Positions 1 to 8,537 of a DNA stretch of 64,000 nucleotides are shown here, in pieces. This stretch comes from Ulvibacterium sp965228935 (GTDB lineage: Bacteria > Bacteroidota > Bacteroidia > Flavobacteriales > Flavobacteriaceae), in assembly GCF_965228935.1 (NCBI RefSeq), contig NZ_OZ245846.1:5704001-5768000 (forward strand), in the 5' to 3' direction. The translations under genes were made by a program, and so were the position numbers. Each line of letters begins with the position of its first letter. Position 1 is the stretch's first letter. A model generated the notes under the pieces. The model was given only the letters and a program-made list of their open reading frames with translations. It was not told where the DNA came from and made no database searches.

Positions 1-1305
1 TTAAACGCCGTGGGTAGAAATGATTGGTCCTCCACTCTAGAGCGGGAAAATAACTCTATCTTTTATCCCGGGGCCAGTATTTCCTTTGTACCTACCTCGG
101 CTTTTGAAGGTATTCAGGGTAATTTCCTAAACTACGCTAAAATTCGATTGGGATACGGTTCATCGGCCGGTTTCCCTCTCCCTTTTACTACTAGAAGTGT
201 ATTGGGGCTTACCTCTAGAAGTCTTGTGGATTTAAATGGTAATGTAATTTCATCCAATTCTGTGGATAACACTTTGGGAAATTCGGATTTGAAACCGGAA
301 AGGATTCAAGAATTCGAGATAGGTCTAGATACCCGATTATTTAACCGATTGAATCTGAACGTTAGCCTCTTTGACAAGCGGACGACGGATTTGATTACCG
401 ATCGTACCTTGGATAGTTCCACTGGATTTACGGATACCACGGTAAACATTGGTGAAATTCAGGCACAGGGAGTCGAGGTCGATTTTGACTTGGCCATCCT
501 CAAGGAGTTTGAAAGTGGAATCGGTATAAACTTGGCCGGTAACTGGACCACCATAGAAACCACGGTAACCGATTTGGCCGATGGTACAAATAATATTCTT
601 TTAACCGATGCCATTGCCGAAGAAGCGGCTAACTATGCCGTAGAGGGCAGACCTTTTGGAGTACTTTTGGGTACCGACTTCGTATTCGACGATGATGGAA
701 ACCGGGTGGTAAACGATGCTGGAAGGTATTTGTTCGATCCGACCATACGGGAAATCGGGGATCCGAACCCGGATTGGCAAACCGCACTTATCCCTACGAT
801 TACGTTTAAGAACTTTACCTTGTCCGCGAACGTACAATACCGTCATGGTGGAGACATCTATTCCGTCACCACCGCGGCATTGATTGGTCGAGGGGTAGTG
901 GATGATGATACTCCGATCGACAGGGAAGCGAATTACATCCTTCCCGGTGTACAAGCGGATGGCTCACCCAACGATACCGCTATCAGTGCCACTGAATTAG
1001 GGTTTAATACCTATTTTGGAGGAACCATTAATCCACTAAGTATTTATGACGGTTCCACCATCAGGTTACAGGAGGCCTCCTTGGGCTATTCCCTGCCTTC
1101 CAAAATGTTGGAAAAGACTCCATTCGGTAGTCTTTCCTTTACGCTATCCGGACAGAACCTATGGTTTAAGGCCATCAATTTCCCGGATAACGTACGATAT
1201 GATACCAACTCCTCCAGTACGGGTGTAGGTAACGGTCAGGGTATCGACTTCTTTACAGGCCCGTCCGTAAGAAGATATGGTTTCACGGTAAGGGCTACTT
1301 TCTAA
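1..1305 (+). CDS. SusC/RagA-type TonB-dependent receptor, C-terminal part
   Basis: Outer-membrane receptor that, with its SusD partner, imports oligomers using TonB energy. The frame is open from base 1, so the signal peptide, carboxypeptidase-like domain, plug and first barrel strands lie upstream of the window. What remains is the end of the barrel: the LKPE...FEIGLD stretch near bases 290-330, typical of this family, then alternating amphipathic strands, an IYDGSTIRLQEASLGYSLP segment, and a terminal phenylalanine (VRATF) as expected for a BAM substrate. The SusD gene follows 12 bases after the stop, which supports a SusCD operon. The substrate cannot be read from this fragment. Confidence 0.93.
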   Translation, partial: LNAVGRNDWSSTLERENNSIFYPGASISFVPTSAFEGIQGNFLNYAKIRLGYGSSAGFPLPFTTRSVLGLTSRSLVDLNGNVISSNSVDNTLGNSDLKPERIQEFEIGLDTRLFNRLNLNVSLFDKRTTDLITDRTLDSSTGFTDTTVNIGEIQAQGVEVDFDLAILKEFESGIGINLAGNWTTIETTVTDLADGTNNILLTDAIAEEAANYAVEGRPFGVLLGTDFVFDDDGNRVVNDAGRYLFDPTIREIGDPNPDWQTALIPTITFKNFTLSANVQYRHGGDIYSVTTAALIGRGVVDDDTPIDREANYILPGVQADGSPNDTAISATELGFNTYFGGTINPLSIYDGSTIRLQEASLGYSLPSKMLEKTPFGSLSFTLSGQNLWFKAINFPDNVRYDTNSSSTGVGNGQGIDFFTGPSVRRYGFTVRATF

Positions 1306-1317
1306 TCGAAAAAGAAA

Positions 1318-3114
1318 ATGAAAAATATATATAGCATTATGAAAAATAGGTTTAAAAATATGGGTCTGGTTCTTGTTGCCATATCCGTATTGCTAATAAA
1401 CGATGGATGCGAAACCACCGACCTTGGCGTGGTTCCAAGTCCCAATGAACTAAGCCCGAACCAGGCAGACGTTGACTTCTTCCTGAATAGTATCCAGCAA
1501 TTGGTTGCCAAAGTACATTCGGGGACTGAAGGCCGTAATGAAAATGGTACTTCGCAATTTGGTATGGAACCGGTACGTATACAACACTCTTTCGGGCCTA
1601 CCTATAGGGAATCGTATTCACCCACTGATTTTGACCAACTTTGGGAGGATACCTATACAGGGGCCTTGATTGATATTCGCACCATGAACCCGCTTGCTGA
1701 AGAGGCAGGCCAATTTACCCATATTGCCATTGGGCAGATTTTGGAGGCCTATTTGATTACAACCATGGTAGACATGTTTGGGGATGTACCTTATACGGAA
1801 GCGGCCCGTGCCGAGGAGGGAATCTTTAACCCGGTCGCGGATACAGGAGCTTCCATTTATGCAGCGGCGGATCAGCTGCTACAGGATGCCATCGTTAACC
1901 TGAATAGGCAAGAATTATTCTTGCCTACCAATGACCTCTATTACGGGGGCAACGAAACACAATGGATAAAGGCGGCCAATACGATGCGATTAAGATTGGC
2001 AATTCAGTCAAGATTAGTTAATCCAGCAGAGTCCACAGCCATTATTAATAGTCTAATTTCTGGCGGCAATTTGATTCTGGACAATGCAGATGACCTACAG
2101 TTTCAATGGGGTTCCAATTTAGCGGCCCCGGATAGCCGTCACCCCTATTTTGATGCCAATTATGATGGCGCTGGGCCCAGTTCTGACTTTTATACATGTA
2201 ACTATTATATGAACTTGATGGCCAATCAGTATGATAATGCAGATCCAAGGATGCGCTACTACTTCTTTAGACAGCAGTCAGATTATTCGGGTGCCGATGT
2301 AATTACTAAGGAATGTGTAACTGAACCTGCTATTCCGGCTTGGTGGGCTCCATTTGATGTTTATTGCTTGGTACCGGCGGCAAACGGCTTTAACGGTTTG
2401 TGGGGAAGAAACCATTTGGACGATGATGGTATTCCACCGGATGATGCCTTCCGTACCTTACATGGTGTATATCCCATAGGTGGCCCATTTGATGATGAAT
2501 CCTTTAGGAACGTTGCCGGATCCACTGCACAAAGTGAAGGACTTGCCGGGGCCGGTATTTCTCCTCTAATATTGGCTTGTAATACAAATTTGATGTTGGC
2601 AGAATCGGCTTTAGTTCTCGGTACTTCAGGTGATGCCAGAGGGTATTTGGAATTGGGCGTGAGACAATCCATATCGAAAGTTATAGCTTTTGGAGAGCGA
2701 TTGGGTGCCACAGTTATGGATAGAGTGGTTATTGAAGATGACCCGGATACCCCAGAAAACGAAGAACAAACCGTTAGAGATTTGTATATCCCTACTGAGG
2801 AATATATTAATAATCACGTAGATGAAATTCTCGCTGCGTACGATGCGGGTACTGACACCGATAAGCTTCGTGTTATAGCCGAACAGGTGTTTATCGCTTC
2901 TTGGTGTAACGGTATGGAAGCCTACAATACGTACAGAAGGACAGGGCAACCCGATAATCTTACTCCGGCCACACGTGTGGCCGATCCCGGTACATTCCTT
3001 AGAAGTATGTGGTATCCCCAGGTAGCATCGGATAATAATACCAACATAACACAAAAATCCAATCCCGATACCCCGGTATTTTGGGACACCAATCCAGAAG
3101 GATTTGTAGACTGA
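1318..3114 (+). CDS. SusD/RagB-family nutrient-binding lipoprotein
   Basis: Surface lipoprotein that caps the SusC barrel and captures its ligand. The N-terminus is a signal peptide ending in INDGC, an imperfect lipobox with Cys at about residue 31. The ...AYLITTMVDMFGDVPYTEA segment is the helical TPR-like hallmark of the SusD-like_2 branch, and the C-terminal half has the usual long loops ending in a WYP...SDNNTN stretch. At 598 residues it is somewhat longer than many SusD proteins. The first ATG (1318, after an A-rich tract) is used; an in-frame ATG at 1339 would also give a good signal peptide. No CAZyme gene is adjacent, so the ligand is unknown. Confidence 0.92.
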   Translation: MKNIYSIMKNRFKNMGLVLVAISVLLINDGCETTDLGVVPSPNELSPNQADVDFFLNSIQQLVAKVHSGTEGRNENGTSQFGMEPVRIQHSFGPTYRESYSPTDFDQLWEDTYTGALIDIRTMNPLAEEAGQFTHIAIGQILEAYLITTMVDMFGDVPYTEAARAEEGIFNPVADTGASIYAAADQLLQDAIVNLNRQELFLPTNDLYYGGNETQWIKAANTMRLRLAIQSRLVNPAESTAIINSLISGGNLILDNADDLQFQWGSNLAAPDSRHPYFDANYDGAGPSSDFYTCNYYMNLMANQYDNADPRMRYYFFRQQSDYSGADVITKECVTEPAIPAWWAPFDVYCLVPAANGFNGLWGRNHLDDDGIPPDDAFRTLHGVYPIGGPFDDESFRNVAGSTAQSEGLAGAGISPLILACNTNLMLAESALVLGTSGDARGYLELGVRQSISKVIAFGERLGATVMDRVVIEDDPDTPENEEQTVRDLYIPTEEYINNHVDEILAAYDAGTDTDKLRVIAEQVFIASWCNGMEAYNTYRRTGQPDNLTPATRVADPGTFLRSMWYPQVASDNNTNITQKSNPDTPVFWDTNPEGFVD

Positions 3115-3145
3115 TTAAAACTAACTTTTTATAAAAATTAAAAAA

Positions 3146-3934
3146 ATGAAAAGACTATTTATATATATGATCGGGGCCGCTCTTCTTTCTGTGGGATTTG
3201 TTTCCTGTGAGGAGGATGAAAAAGACCCCATGCAGGTTCATTTGGACGAGGCCAATAAGGCCCCTTATGTAAGGATATTATATGATAATGTAGTGGCGGT
3301 GGACCAAGTCCCCTCAGCAAGCTTTGACGCCAACCTGGATGCTTTCGAAGATAACGTGCAGTCCTGGTCGGTAGATGTGAGCCTGGAAGGTTCGACCGAT
3401 ATTGACCCGGCCCCTTTGACTACGGTTTCCAGTTTTCCATCCGATATTTCCATTCCATTTACCGAAATTGCAACTACCTTGGGAATAACTGCCGAAGATA
3501 TCGCCGCCGGAGATGTACTCCGGTTTTTGGGAACGGCAACAAGCACCAGCGGATTTGTAGCCAATCAGGATAATTTCAGTGGTAGTATCCTAGGCCAACC
3601 GGAACAGAATCAAGCGTTTAACTTTATTGTCCAGATAGAATGTGCCCCAATTACGGATGTTAGCGTTGGCGGAACCTGGACTGTAGATGCGTTTGACAGC
3701 TATGGAGATGGATGGAACGGGGCTTCCCTTAATTTCGTCATAGACGGCGCAGTTAATTCGTTTACTTTTGGAAGCGGAAGTTCCGCGAATTTTTCTATTG
3801 ATGTTCCGGATGGAGCCAATTTGTTGATATTCTTTGGTTCTGGTAGCTTTGATAGCGAAGTGGAATTCACCATTAACTCGCCAAGTGGGCCCTACGGAGA
3901 TTTCGGACCAAGTCCGGGCCGATGTGTCAATTGA
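3146..3934 (+). CDS. Lipoprotein with DSYGDGWNG C-terminal domain
   Basis: Predicted surface lipoprotein of 262 residues and last gene of the susC-susD unit, 31 bases after susD. The signal peptide ends at the lipobox FVSC (Cys21). The first 170 residues form an acidic, beta-rich region I do not recognise. The last 90 carry DSYGDGWNG followed by short beta strands rich in Gly, Ser and Asn. That motif recurs in Bacteroidota surface and secreted proteins, but its function is not established. Position suggests an accessory binding protein for the same ligand, like SusE/SusF in other loci; this is inference from context only. A perfect palindrome follows the gene and probably ends the transcript. 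Confidence 0.8.
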   Translation: MKRLFIYMIGAALLSVGFVSCEEDEKDPMQVHLDEANKAPYVRILYDNVVAVDQVPSASFDANLDAFEDNVQSWSVDVSLEGSTDIDPAPLTTVSSFPSDISIPFTEIATTLGITAEDIAAGDVLRFLGTATSTSGFVANQDNFSGSILGQPEQNQAFNFIVQIECAPITDVSVGGTWTVDAFDSYGDGWNGASLNFVIDGAVNSFTFGSGSSANFSIDVPDGANLLIFFGSGSFDSEVEFTINSPSGPYGDFGPSPGRCVN

Positions 3935-3989
3935 ACGGTTCGATTATGTTAATCCAAAAGAGTTTTGGATCAAACCTTAAATAGATGTT

Positions 3990-4022
3990 CTATGGCACCC
4001 GAATTCGGGTGCCATAGTCTTC
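3990..4022 (+). terminator. Probable terminator after the susCD unit
   Basis: A perfect 28-base palindrome (3990-4017) with arms CTATGGCACCCGAA and TTCGGGTGCCATAG, followed by TCTTCTT. It lies 56 bases after the lipoprotein stop. The stem is strong and GC-rich but the T-tract is weak. Confidence 0.65.
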
Positions 4023-4128
4023 TTAGCATGATTCGTGAATGGTAATCCATATCCCTTAGGTTGCCGATTATACTAAATTTCGTTTTTTAATGAAATCCTC
4101 CGATATCCTGATCTAATTTAAAAAGGCC

Positions 4129-5463
4129 ATGAAAATTAAAACTATATTCTACCTATTTATCTTTCTTGGAGTCGGATGTATACTAAATTTATCATGTAGT
4201 AAGGATGAAAATACATCCCCGGAGCCAGAATCTAGAGAAGAAGAGGAGGTTCCTAATCCAGTACCAAACGATGACATTATTACCGAGGATCCAACAGAGG
4301 AAGAAGTGAAGGTGGAATTTCTAAACGCCAATCTCACCTATGATGGTTATGTTCTCATAAACGATGCCGGGAAAAATCGGGTCTATATTATGGATAAGGA
4401 AGCCACTATACTTCATGAATGGTCGTTGAGTAATAATATTGGTAATGATGTGGTATTGCTTCCAGATGGTCGACTATTAGCAAGTTTGGAAGCGGATGAC
4501 CCCTTGATTGCTTTTGGTGGTAAGGGAGGCAAGATACAATTTGTAGATAAAGATAGTCGCATAGACTGGAACTTTGAATATGCTACGGAAGATTACATTA
4601 CACATCATGATGTTGAAATTTTGCCCAATGGAAACGTAATAGCTTTGGTCTGGGAACGCATGCCTGTGGAAAGCGCCCAAGAATTGGGATGGGTTTCAGA
4701 AGTTGATATTTTTACTGAAGCCGTTATTGAAATCAATCCGTCTACCGATGAAATTGTATGGGAATGGCATGCTTGGGATCATCTGATACAGGATAAAGAT
4801 GATACCAAAACCAACTATGGTTCTGTCTCGGACAATCCTCAACTTATCGACATCAACTACAATTCGGAACAGGAAGATGGGGATATTATGCATGCCAATG
4901 GCATCGCCTATGACGAAATCAACGACCTAATTTATATAAGCGTGAATTTCTATCATGAAGTTTGGGTCATTGATCATAGCACTAGTACGGAACAAGCTGC
5001 CTCCAGCGCTGGAGGCACCCTTGGCAAAGGGGGTAATTTAGTCTATCGTTTTGGTAATCCTGGTGCCTATAAAAATGACGCAGGTGAGCGTTTGTTCCAT
5101 AACAACCATTTCCCAAACCTTCTCGACGGAGGTGACCTACTAATTTTCGTAAATATGATGCAAGGTATGGAGCAGTCCGCAGTATACGAATTGGATTTAC
5201 CGGATGGCTTGGATCTTAGGGCCAAAGAAAACAATGAACCAACGGTAACCTGGAGTTTTACGGACCCGGATTTGTATTCTCCCAAAGTATCCGGAGCTGT
5301 ACTGTTGCCCAATGGAAATACAATGATAACGGAAGGTGATTTTGGTGTTTGGGAAGTAACACCGGATGGGGAAGTAGTTTGGAAATTTAGCGCTCCTGGT
5401 TTCTTTTGGCGAGCCTATCATTATGATAAAAATGCTCCCGGGCTAACTTCCTTAGGATTATAG
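4129..5463 (+). CDS. Arylsulfotransferase-like lipoprotein
   Basis: A 444-residue lipoprotein resembling the arylsulfotransferase (ASST) family, which folds as a beta-propeller and in characterised members moves sulfate between phenolic compounds. The signal peptide ends in LNLSC (Cys23) and is followed by a Glu/Pro-rich linker (about 24-60). Repeats of the type VLLPDGRLLAS, ILPNGNVIAL and LLPNGNTMIT mark propeller blades. Histidines in THHDVEILPNG, HANGIAYD and LFHNNHFPN are candidates for the conserved active-site histidines of the family. The family assignment is fairly firm; sulfotransferase activity is not shown. The gene stands alone behind the SusCD terminator, with about 290 bases of apparently non-coding DNA after it. 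Confidence 0.78.
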   Translation: MKIKTIFYLFIFLGVGCILNLSCSKDENTSPEPESREEEEVPNPVPNDDIITEDPTEEEVKVEFLNANLTYDGYVLINDAGKNRVYIMDKEATILHEWSLSNNIGNDVVLLPDGRLLASLEADDPLIAFGGKGGKIQFVDKDSRIDWNFEYATEDYITHHDVEILPNGNVIALVWERMPVESAQELGWVSEVDIFTEAVIEINPSTDEIVWEWHAWDHLIQDKDDTKTNYGSVSDNPQLIDINYNSEQEDGDIMHANGIAYDEINDLIYISVNFYHEVWVIDHSTSTEQAASSAGGTLGKGGNLVYRFGNPGAYKNDAGERLFHNNHFPNLLDGGDLLIFVNMMQGMEQSAVYELDLPDGLDLRAKENNEPTVTWSFTDPDLYSPKVSGAVLLPNGNTMITEGDFGVWEVTPDGEVVWKFSAPGFFWRAYHYDKNAPGLTSLGL

Positions 5464-5752
5464 ATTAAAGACACCTTCATTGCAGTTCCCCGAAACACTT
5501 CAATCCTTGTTCTTCTTTTGCACTTTACGGACGAAGTTTTTAGGAGCCCAATCGCATTTTTAAAATTATTGCGGTTTCAACCAAAGTTTCTTCAATTTGC
5601 GCATCGTTTTTCGAGAATATTTGCTTTTTTAACACATTTCATGGATTTCCTACAATTCCTATTAAATTATTTACTAAATTTAAAAGAAAGAGTTAACCCG
5701 GCCCCCGGCCCTACTTGGACTTAAGAATAATAAAATCGATAAAAAGAAAAAA

Positions 5753-6499
5753 ATGAATAAGAGATTAGTACTTGCCGCCATATTGGTGGCATATGGAATT
5801 CCCGTATTGGCCCAAGCTACCGCAAAAGGAGTTGCCGAGAGCAATCTTAGAATTGCAAGTTTTATACATACTATGAGTACCAAATCACCTTCCTTAACAT
5901 CGGACCGTACCTTGGATTTAGCGGATATAGAAGGCTCTATGTATTATAACGAGTATTTTACCCAAGCAAAGATTTATTATTCCGGTAAACCATTTCAAAG
6001 CATTCTTGCCCGTTATAATGCCTATACCGATGAGATAGAGATTAAAAGGGATGATCAAGAAACCGCAGAGGCCTTACTTAAGGATGTCAAGGTTTCGTGC
6101 GAAGTCAATGGAGAAAGATTGGTTTATTCCGAATACCTTGACAAAAAAGGAAATTTGGAAAATGGATATCTAGTCAAGGTTTTTTCCGGCAAGAAATATA
6201 ATCTCTACCAGAAAAAATCAAAAAGTTTTAAAGAAGGGCAGCAGCCCAAAACTTCCTTGCATCTCCCCACTCCGGACAAATTCGTGGACAGATCGGAATT
6301 TTATGTGGCCCTGGATTCACAAACGCCCAAGTTTCTTCCGGACTCCAAGAAAAAGCTTTCAACAGTTTTTGATGAAGACAAAGTAGGTGTTTTAAAAACC
6401 TATGTTAAAAGGAACGAAATCGATCTCGGCAAGAAAGAGGACTTACAACGTCTGCTACGCTATGCTGAAACCGTTTCTACTGAGGGAAAAGGGGTTTAA
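5753..6499 (+). CDS. Secreted protein of unknown function, tandem copy 1
   Basis: A 248-residue exported protein. A signal peptide (about 1-21, ending VLAQA) is followed by a mature part with no lipobox cysteine and no membrane segment. The central block (GSMYYNEYF, KIYYSGKPFQSILARYNAYTDEIEIKRD) and the C-terminal KKEDLQRLLRYAET stretch are, from memory, characteristic of a common Bacteroidota exported family with no known function. The start is fixed by the signal peptide and the A-rich tract just upstream. A close paralogue lies 250 bases downstream in the same orientation. The roughly 290 bases before this gene hold no ORF I believe; a 68-codon frame there is low-complexity. Confidence 0.85.
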   Translation: MNKRLVLAAILVAYGIPVLAQATAKGVAESNLRIASFIHTMSTKSPSLTSDRTLDLADIEGSMYYNEYFTQAKIYYSGKPFQSILARYNAYTDEIEIKRDDQETAEALLKDVKVSCEVNGERLVYSEYLDKKGNLENGYLVKVFSGKKYNLYQKKSKSFKEGQQPKTSLHLPTPDKFVDRSEFYVALDSQTPKFLPDSKKKLSTVFDEDKVGVLKTYVKRNEIDLGKKEDLQRLLRYAETVSTEGKGV

Positions 6500-6516
6500 T
6501 TTAACTTAACGTTTCT

Positions 6517-6531
6517 CTAGCCAACGGCTAG
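6517..6531 (+). terminator. Short hairpin after secreted copy 1
   Basis: CTAGCC-AAC-GGCTAG, a 6-bp stem with a 3-base loop, 18 bases after the stop. No T-tract follows, so a role in termination is only possible. Confidence 0.25.
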
Positions 6532-6547
6532 TAAATATAACCTAGGA

Positions 6548-6712
6548 TTATTTCTTCGCTTCCGGGAAACTGTTTATAACTTCCTTTGGTAAGTCCAATG
6601 TCGAAATGCCCATATAGTGAAGGGATTTGTAGAGGGGATTAGAGTTAATCTGGACCAAGAAGGCATTAAGCCTGAATGCACCTACCGAAAATAGGAAAGA
6701 ACGGGTTTCTTC
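6548..6712 (-). pseudogene. Possible gene remnant between the tandem copies
   Basis: On the minus strand 54 codons run without a stop between TAA codons. The translation is protein-like (it includes FRLNAFLVQINSNPLYK and ends DLPKEVINSFPEAKK) and its codon choice resembles neighbouring genes. It has no plausible start codon at its beginning, so it would be the 3' end of a decayed gene. I recognise no family. The opposite strand also has a short open stretch here, so chance is quite possible. Confidence 0.22.
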
Positions 6713-6749
6713 TTATAACAACGGAATAGACTTCATGACAAGAAAAGAA

Positions 6750-7508
6750 ATGAACAGGAAATCAATATTGACCGTAATGTCGGTCATCTATGGATTTTCA
6801 GTACTCGGGCAAACGGGGCAACAAGCTAATCCTTCCGGGGATACGGAAAATAATTTTAGATTGGCAAATTACTTTCACACTTTAAGTAATAAGCCAGAGG
6901 CTATCACAGCGGACCGTACAGTGGATTTGGCTGATATTGAGGGTTCCATGTATTATGACGAGGATTTTAGCCTAGGAAAGATATATTATTCGGACGAACC
7001 TTTTAAAAGTATTCTTGCACGCTATAATGCCTACACCGATGAGATAGAAATAAAAAGGGATGAGCAAGAAGCTGTGGAATCCCTATATAAGGGTGCCAAA
7101 GTATCCTGTGAGATAAATGGGCGTCGATTTGTTTATTCGGAGTACCTTGACAAAAGGGGAAATCCGGAAAATGGATATCTGGTCAAAGTTTTTTCCGGTG
7201 AAAAACACGACCTCTATGAAAAAAGATCCAAGGCCTTTAAGGAGGGGCAACAACCCAAAACCTCCTTACATTTACCAACTCCGGACAAATTTGTAGATCG
7301 ATTAGGTTTCTACGTAGCGGTGGATTCCGAAACCCCCCAATTTTTTCCGGATTCCAGGAAAAAGCTTTCGACTATTTTTGATGATGATAAAATTGGTCTT
7401 TTAAGGACTTTTATCAAAAAGAATGAAATCGATTTAAGCAAGAAGGAGGATTTGCAACGTCTACTGATCTATGCGGAAACTATTGCCGATGGGAGGAAAG
7501 GAATTTGA
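6750..7508 (+). CDS. Secreted protein of unknown function, tandem copy 2
   Basis: A 252-residue exported protein, paralogous to the gene just upstream; by eye roughly two thirds to three quarters of the mature residues match. The most conserved blocks are LADIEGSMYY, the SILARYNAYTDEIEIKRD stretch, the EGQQPKTSLHLPTPDKFVDR stretch and NEID...KKEDLQRLL. The start was moved from ATG 6735 to ATG 6750 because MNRKSILTV aligns with MNKRLVLAA of copy 1 and gives a clean signal peptide (about 1-20). The mature N-terminus has a short extra Gln/Asn/Gly-rich stretch absent from copy 1, the most diverged part. Local tandem duplication is the simplest origin. Function unknown; the 257 bases after it hold nothing I can identify. 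Confidence 0.85.
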   Translation: MNRKSILTVMSVIYGFSVLGQTGQQANPSGDTENNFRLANYFHTLSNKPEAITADRTVDLADIEGSMYYDEDFSLGKIYYSDEPFKSILARYNAYTDEIEIKRDEQEAVESLYKGAKVSCEINGRRFVYSEYLDKRGNPENGYLVKVFSGEKHDLYEKRSKAFKEGQQPKTSLHLPTPDKFVDRLGFYVAVDSETPQFFPDSRKKLSTIFDDDKIGLLRTFIKKNEIDLSKKEDLQRLLIYAETIADGRKGI

Positions 7509-7765
7509 GCGGTCCAATTGTCATTTTGTTCACAGCCTAACCTTAACATGTTATCGGGTTTCATTTGACTTAAGACTCACTTGATAAGTTTTCCATAGCC
7601 ATTGACTTGAAACTGGAGACTTAACTATTGGGCTATTTTAATAGGGATTACCTAGGTGTTTGGGTACCAGTTCAATAAATACTAAGAAAAATCACCATCT
7701 CATATCATAATAAGTATCCTAGGCATAAAGAATAACGTCAACGGTATTTCCTTACCTTTACCCCG

Positions 7766-8506
7766 ATGCAAAAAACCGAAAAAATCTATGGAATACGGGC
7801 CGTTATCGAGGCCATAAATTCAGATAAGGCCATTGACAAAGTCTATCTGCAAAAAGGATCTAGGGGAGATCTGTACAAGGAATTGGAAATACTAACCCGA
7901 AAAAAAGGGATAAACACCGTTTACGTCCCTGTTGAAAAACTAAACCGATCAACAAAGGGAAACCACCAGGGTGTTATAGCCCATATTTCACCCATTTCGT
8001 TTTTTGAATTGGAGGAACTTGTAGAAAGGGTTATCGCTACTAAAGAGCAACCTCTCTTCCTTTTATTGGATCAAATCTCGGACGTCCGAAATTTTGGAGC
8101 CATCATACGGACCGCTGAATGTACCGGTGTGGACGGCATTATCATTCCAAAGAAAGGAGCCGCCCCGGTAACCTCGGATACGATCAAAACCTCTGCCGGA
8201 GCAGCTTTTAAAGTCCCCATCGCCAGGGTGAACCACATTAAGGACGCTATTTTTTATTTACAGGCCTCAGGTATAAAAGTAGTGGCCGCCACGGAAAAAA
8301 CCGAAAAATCCATTTATGAGGTTTCATTTAAAAAACCTTGTTCCCTAGTAATGGGGTCGGAGGGCCTCGGAATTTCTCCTTCCACCCTTAAGGCCGTGGA
8401 CGAAAAGGCCAAATTACCCATGATGGGAGAAATAGGCTCTTTGAACGTTTCCGTTGCTTGCGGGGTTTTTCTATATGAAGTATTGCGTCAAAGAAGTTTG
8501 TCATAA
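7766..8506 (+). CDS. rlmB: 23S rRNA (guanosine-2'-O-)-methyltransferase RlmB
   Basis: A 246-residue SpoU/TrmH-family RNA 2'-O-methyltransferase, matching RlmB, which methylates G2251 of 23S rRNA in the peptidyl-transferase centre using SAM. An N-terminal substrate-binding domain (about 1-80, KIYGIRAVIEAI at the start) is followed by the trefoil-knot SPOUT domain. The three family motifs are present: DVRNFGAIIRTAE (Asn109, Arg115), VMGSEG (195-200) and SLNVSVA (225-231). ATG 7766 fits the family N-terminus. It converges on the rhomboid gene with a 31-base gap and no obvious terminator. RlmB is preferred over other TrmH paralogues because of the N-terminal domain. Confidence 0.93.
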   Translation: MQKTEKIYGIRAVIEAINSDKAIDKVYLQKGSRGDLYKELEILTRKKGINTVYVPVEKLNRSTKGNHQGVIAHISPISFFELEELVERVIATKEQPLFLLLDQISDVRNFGAIIRTAECTGVDGIIIPKKGAAPVTSDTIKTSAGAAFKVPIARVNHIKDAIFYLQASGIKVVAATEKTEKSIYEVSFKKPCSLVMGSEGLGISPSTLKAVDEKAKLPMMGEIGSLNVSVACGVFLYEVLRQRSLS

Positions 8507-8537
8507 TGGGGCAAAAGTAGTCTTGTGCCTATTTATA

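Noticed and set aside
1..5463. Complete polysaccharide utilisation locus
   Set aside because: No glycoside hydrolase, lyase or regulator is seen with the SusCD pair; the heparinase-like gene is 38 kb away.
5518..5724. 68-codon ORF before the tandem secreted genes
   Set aside because: Starts at TTG, is rich in Phe/Leu from AT-rich DNA, and has no domain or signal; likely chance.
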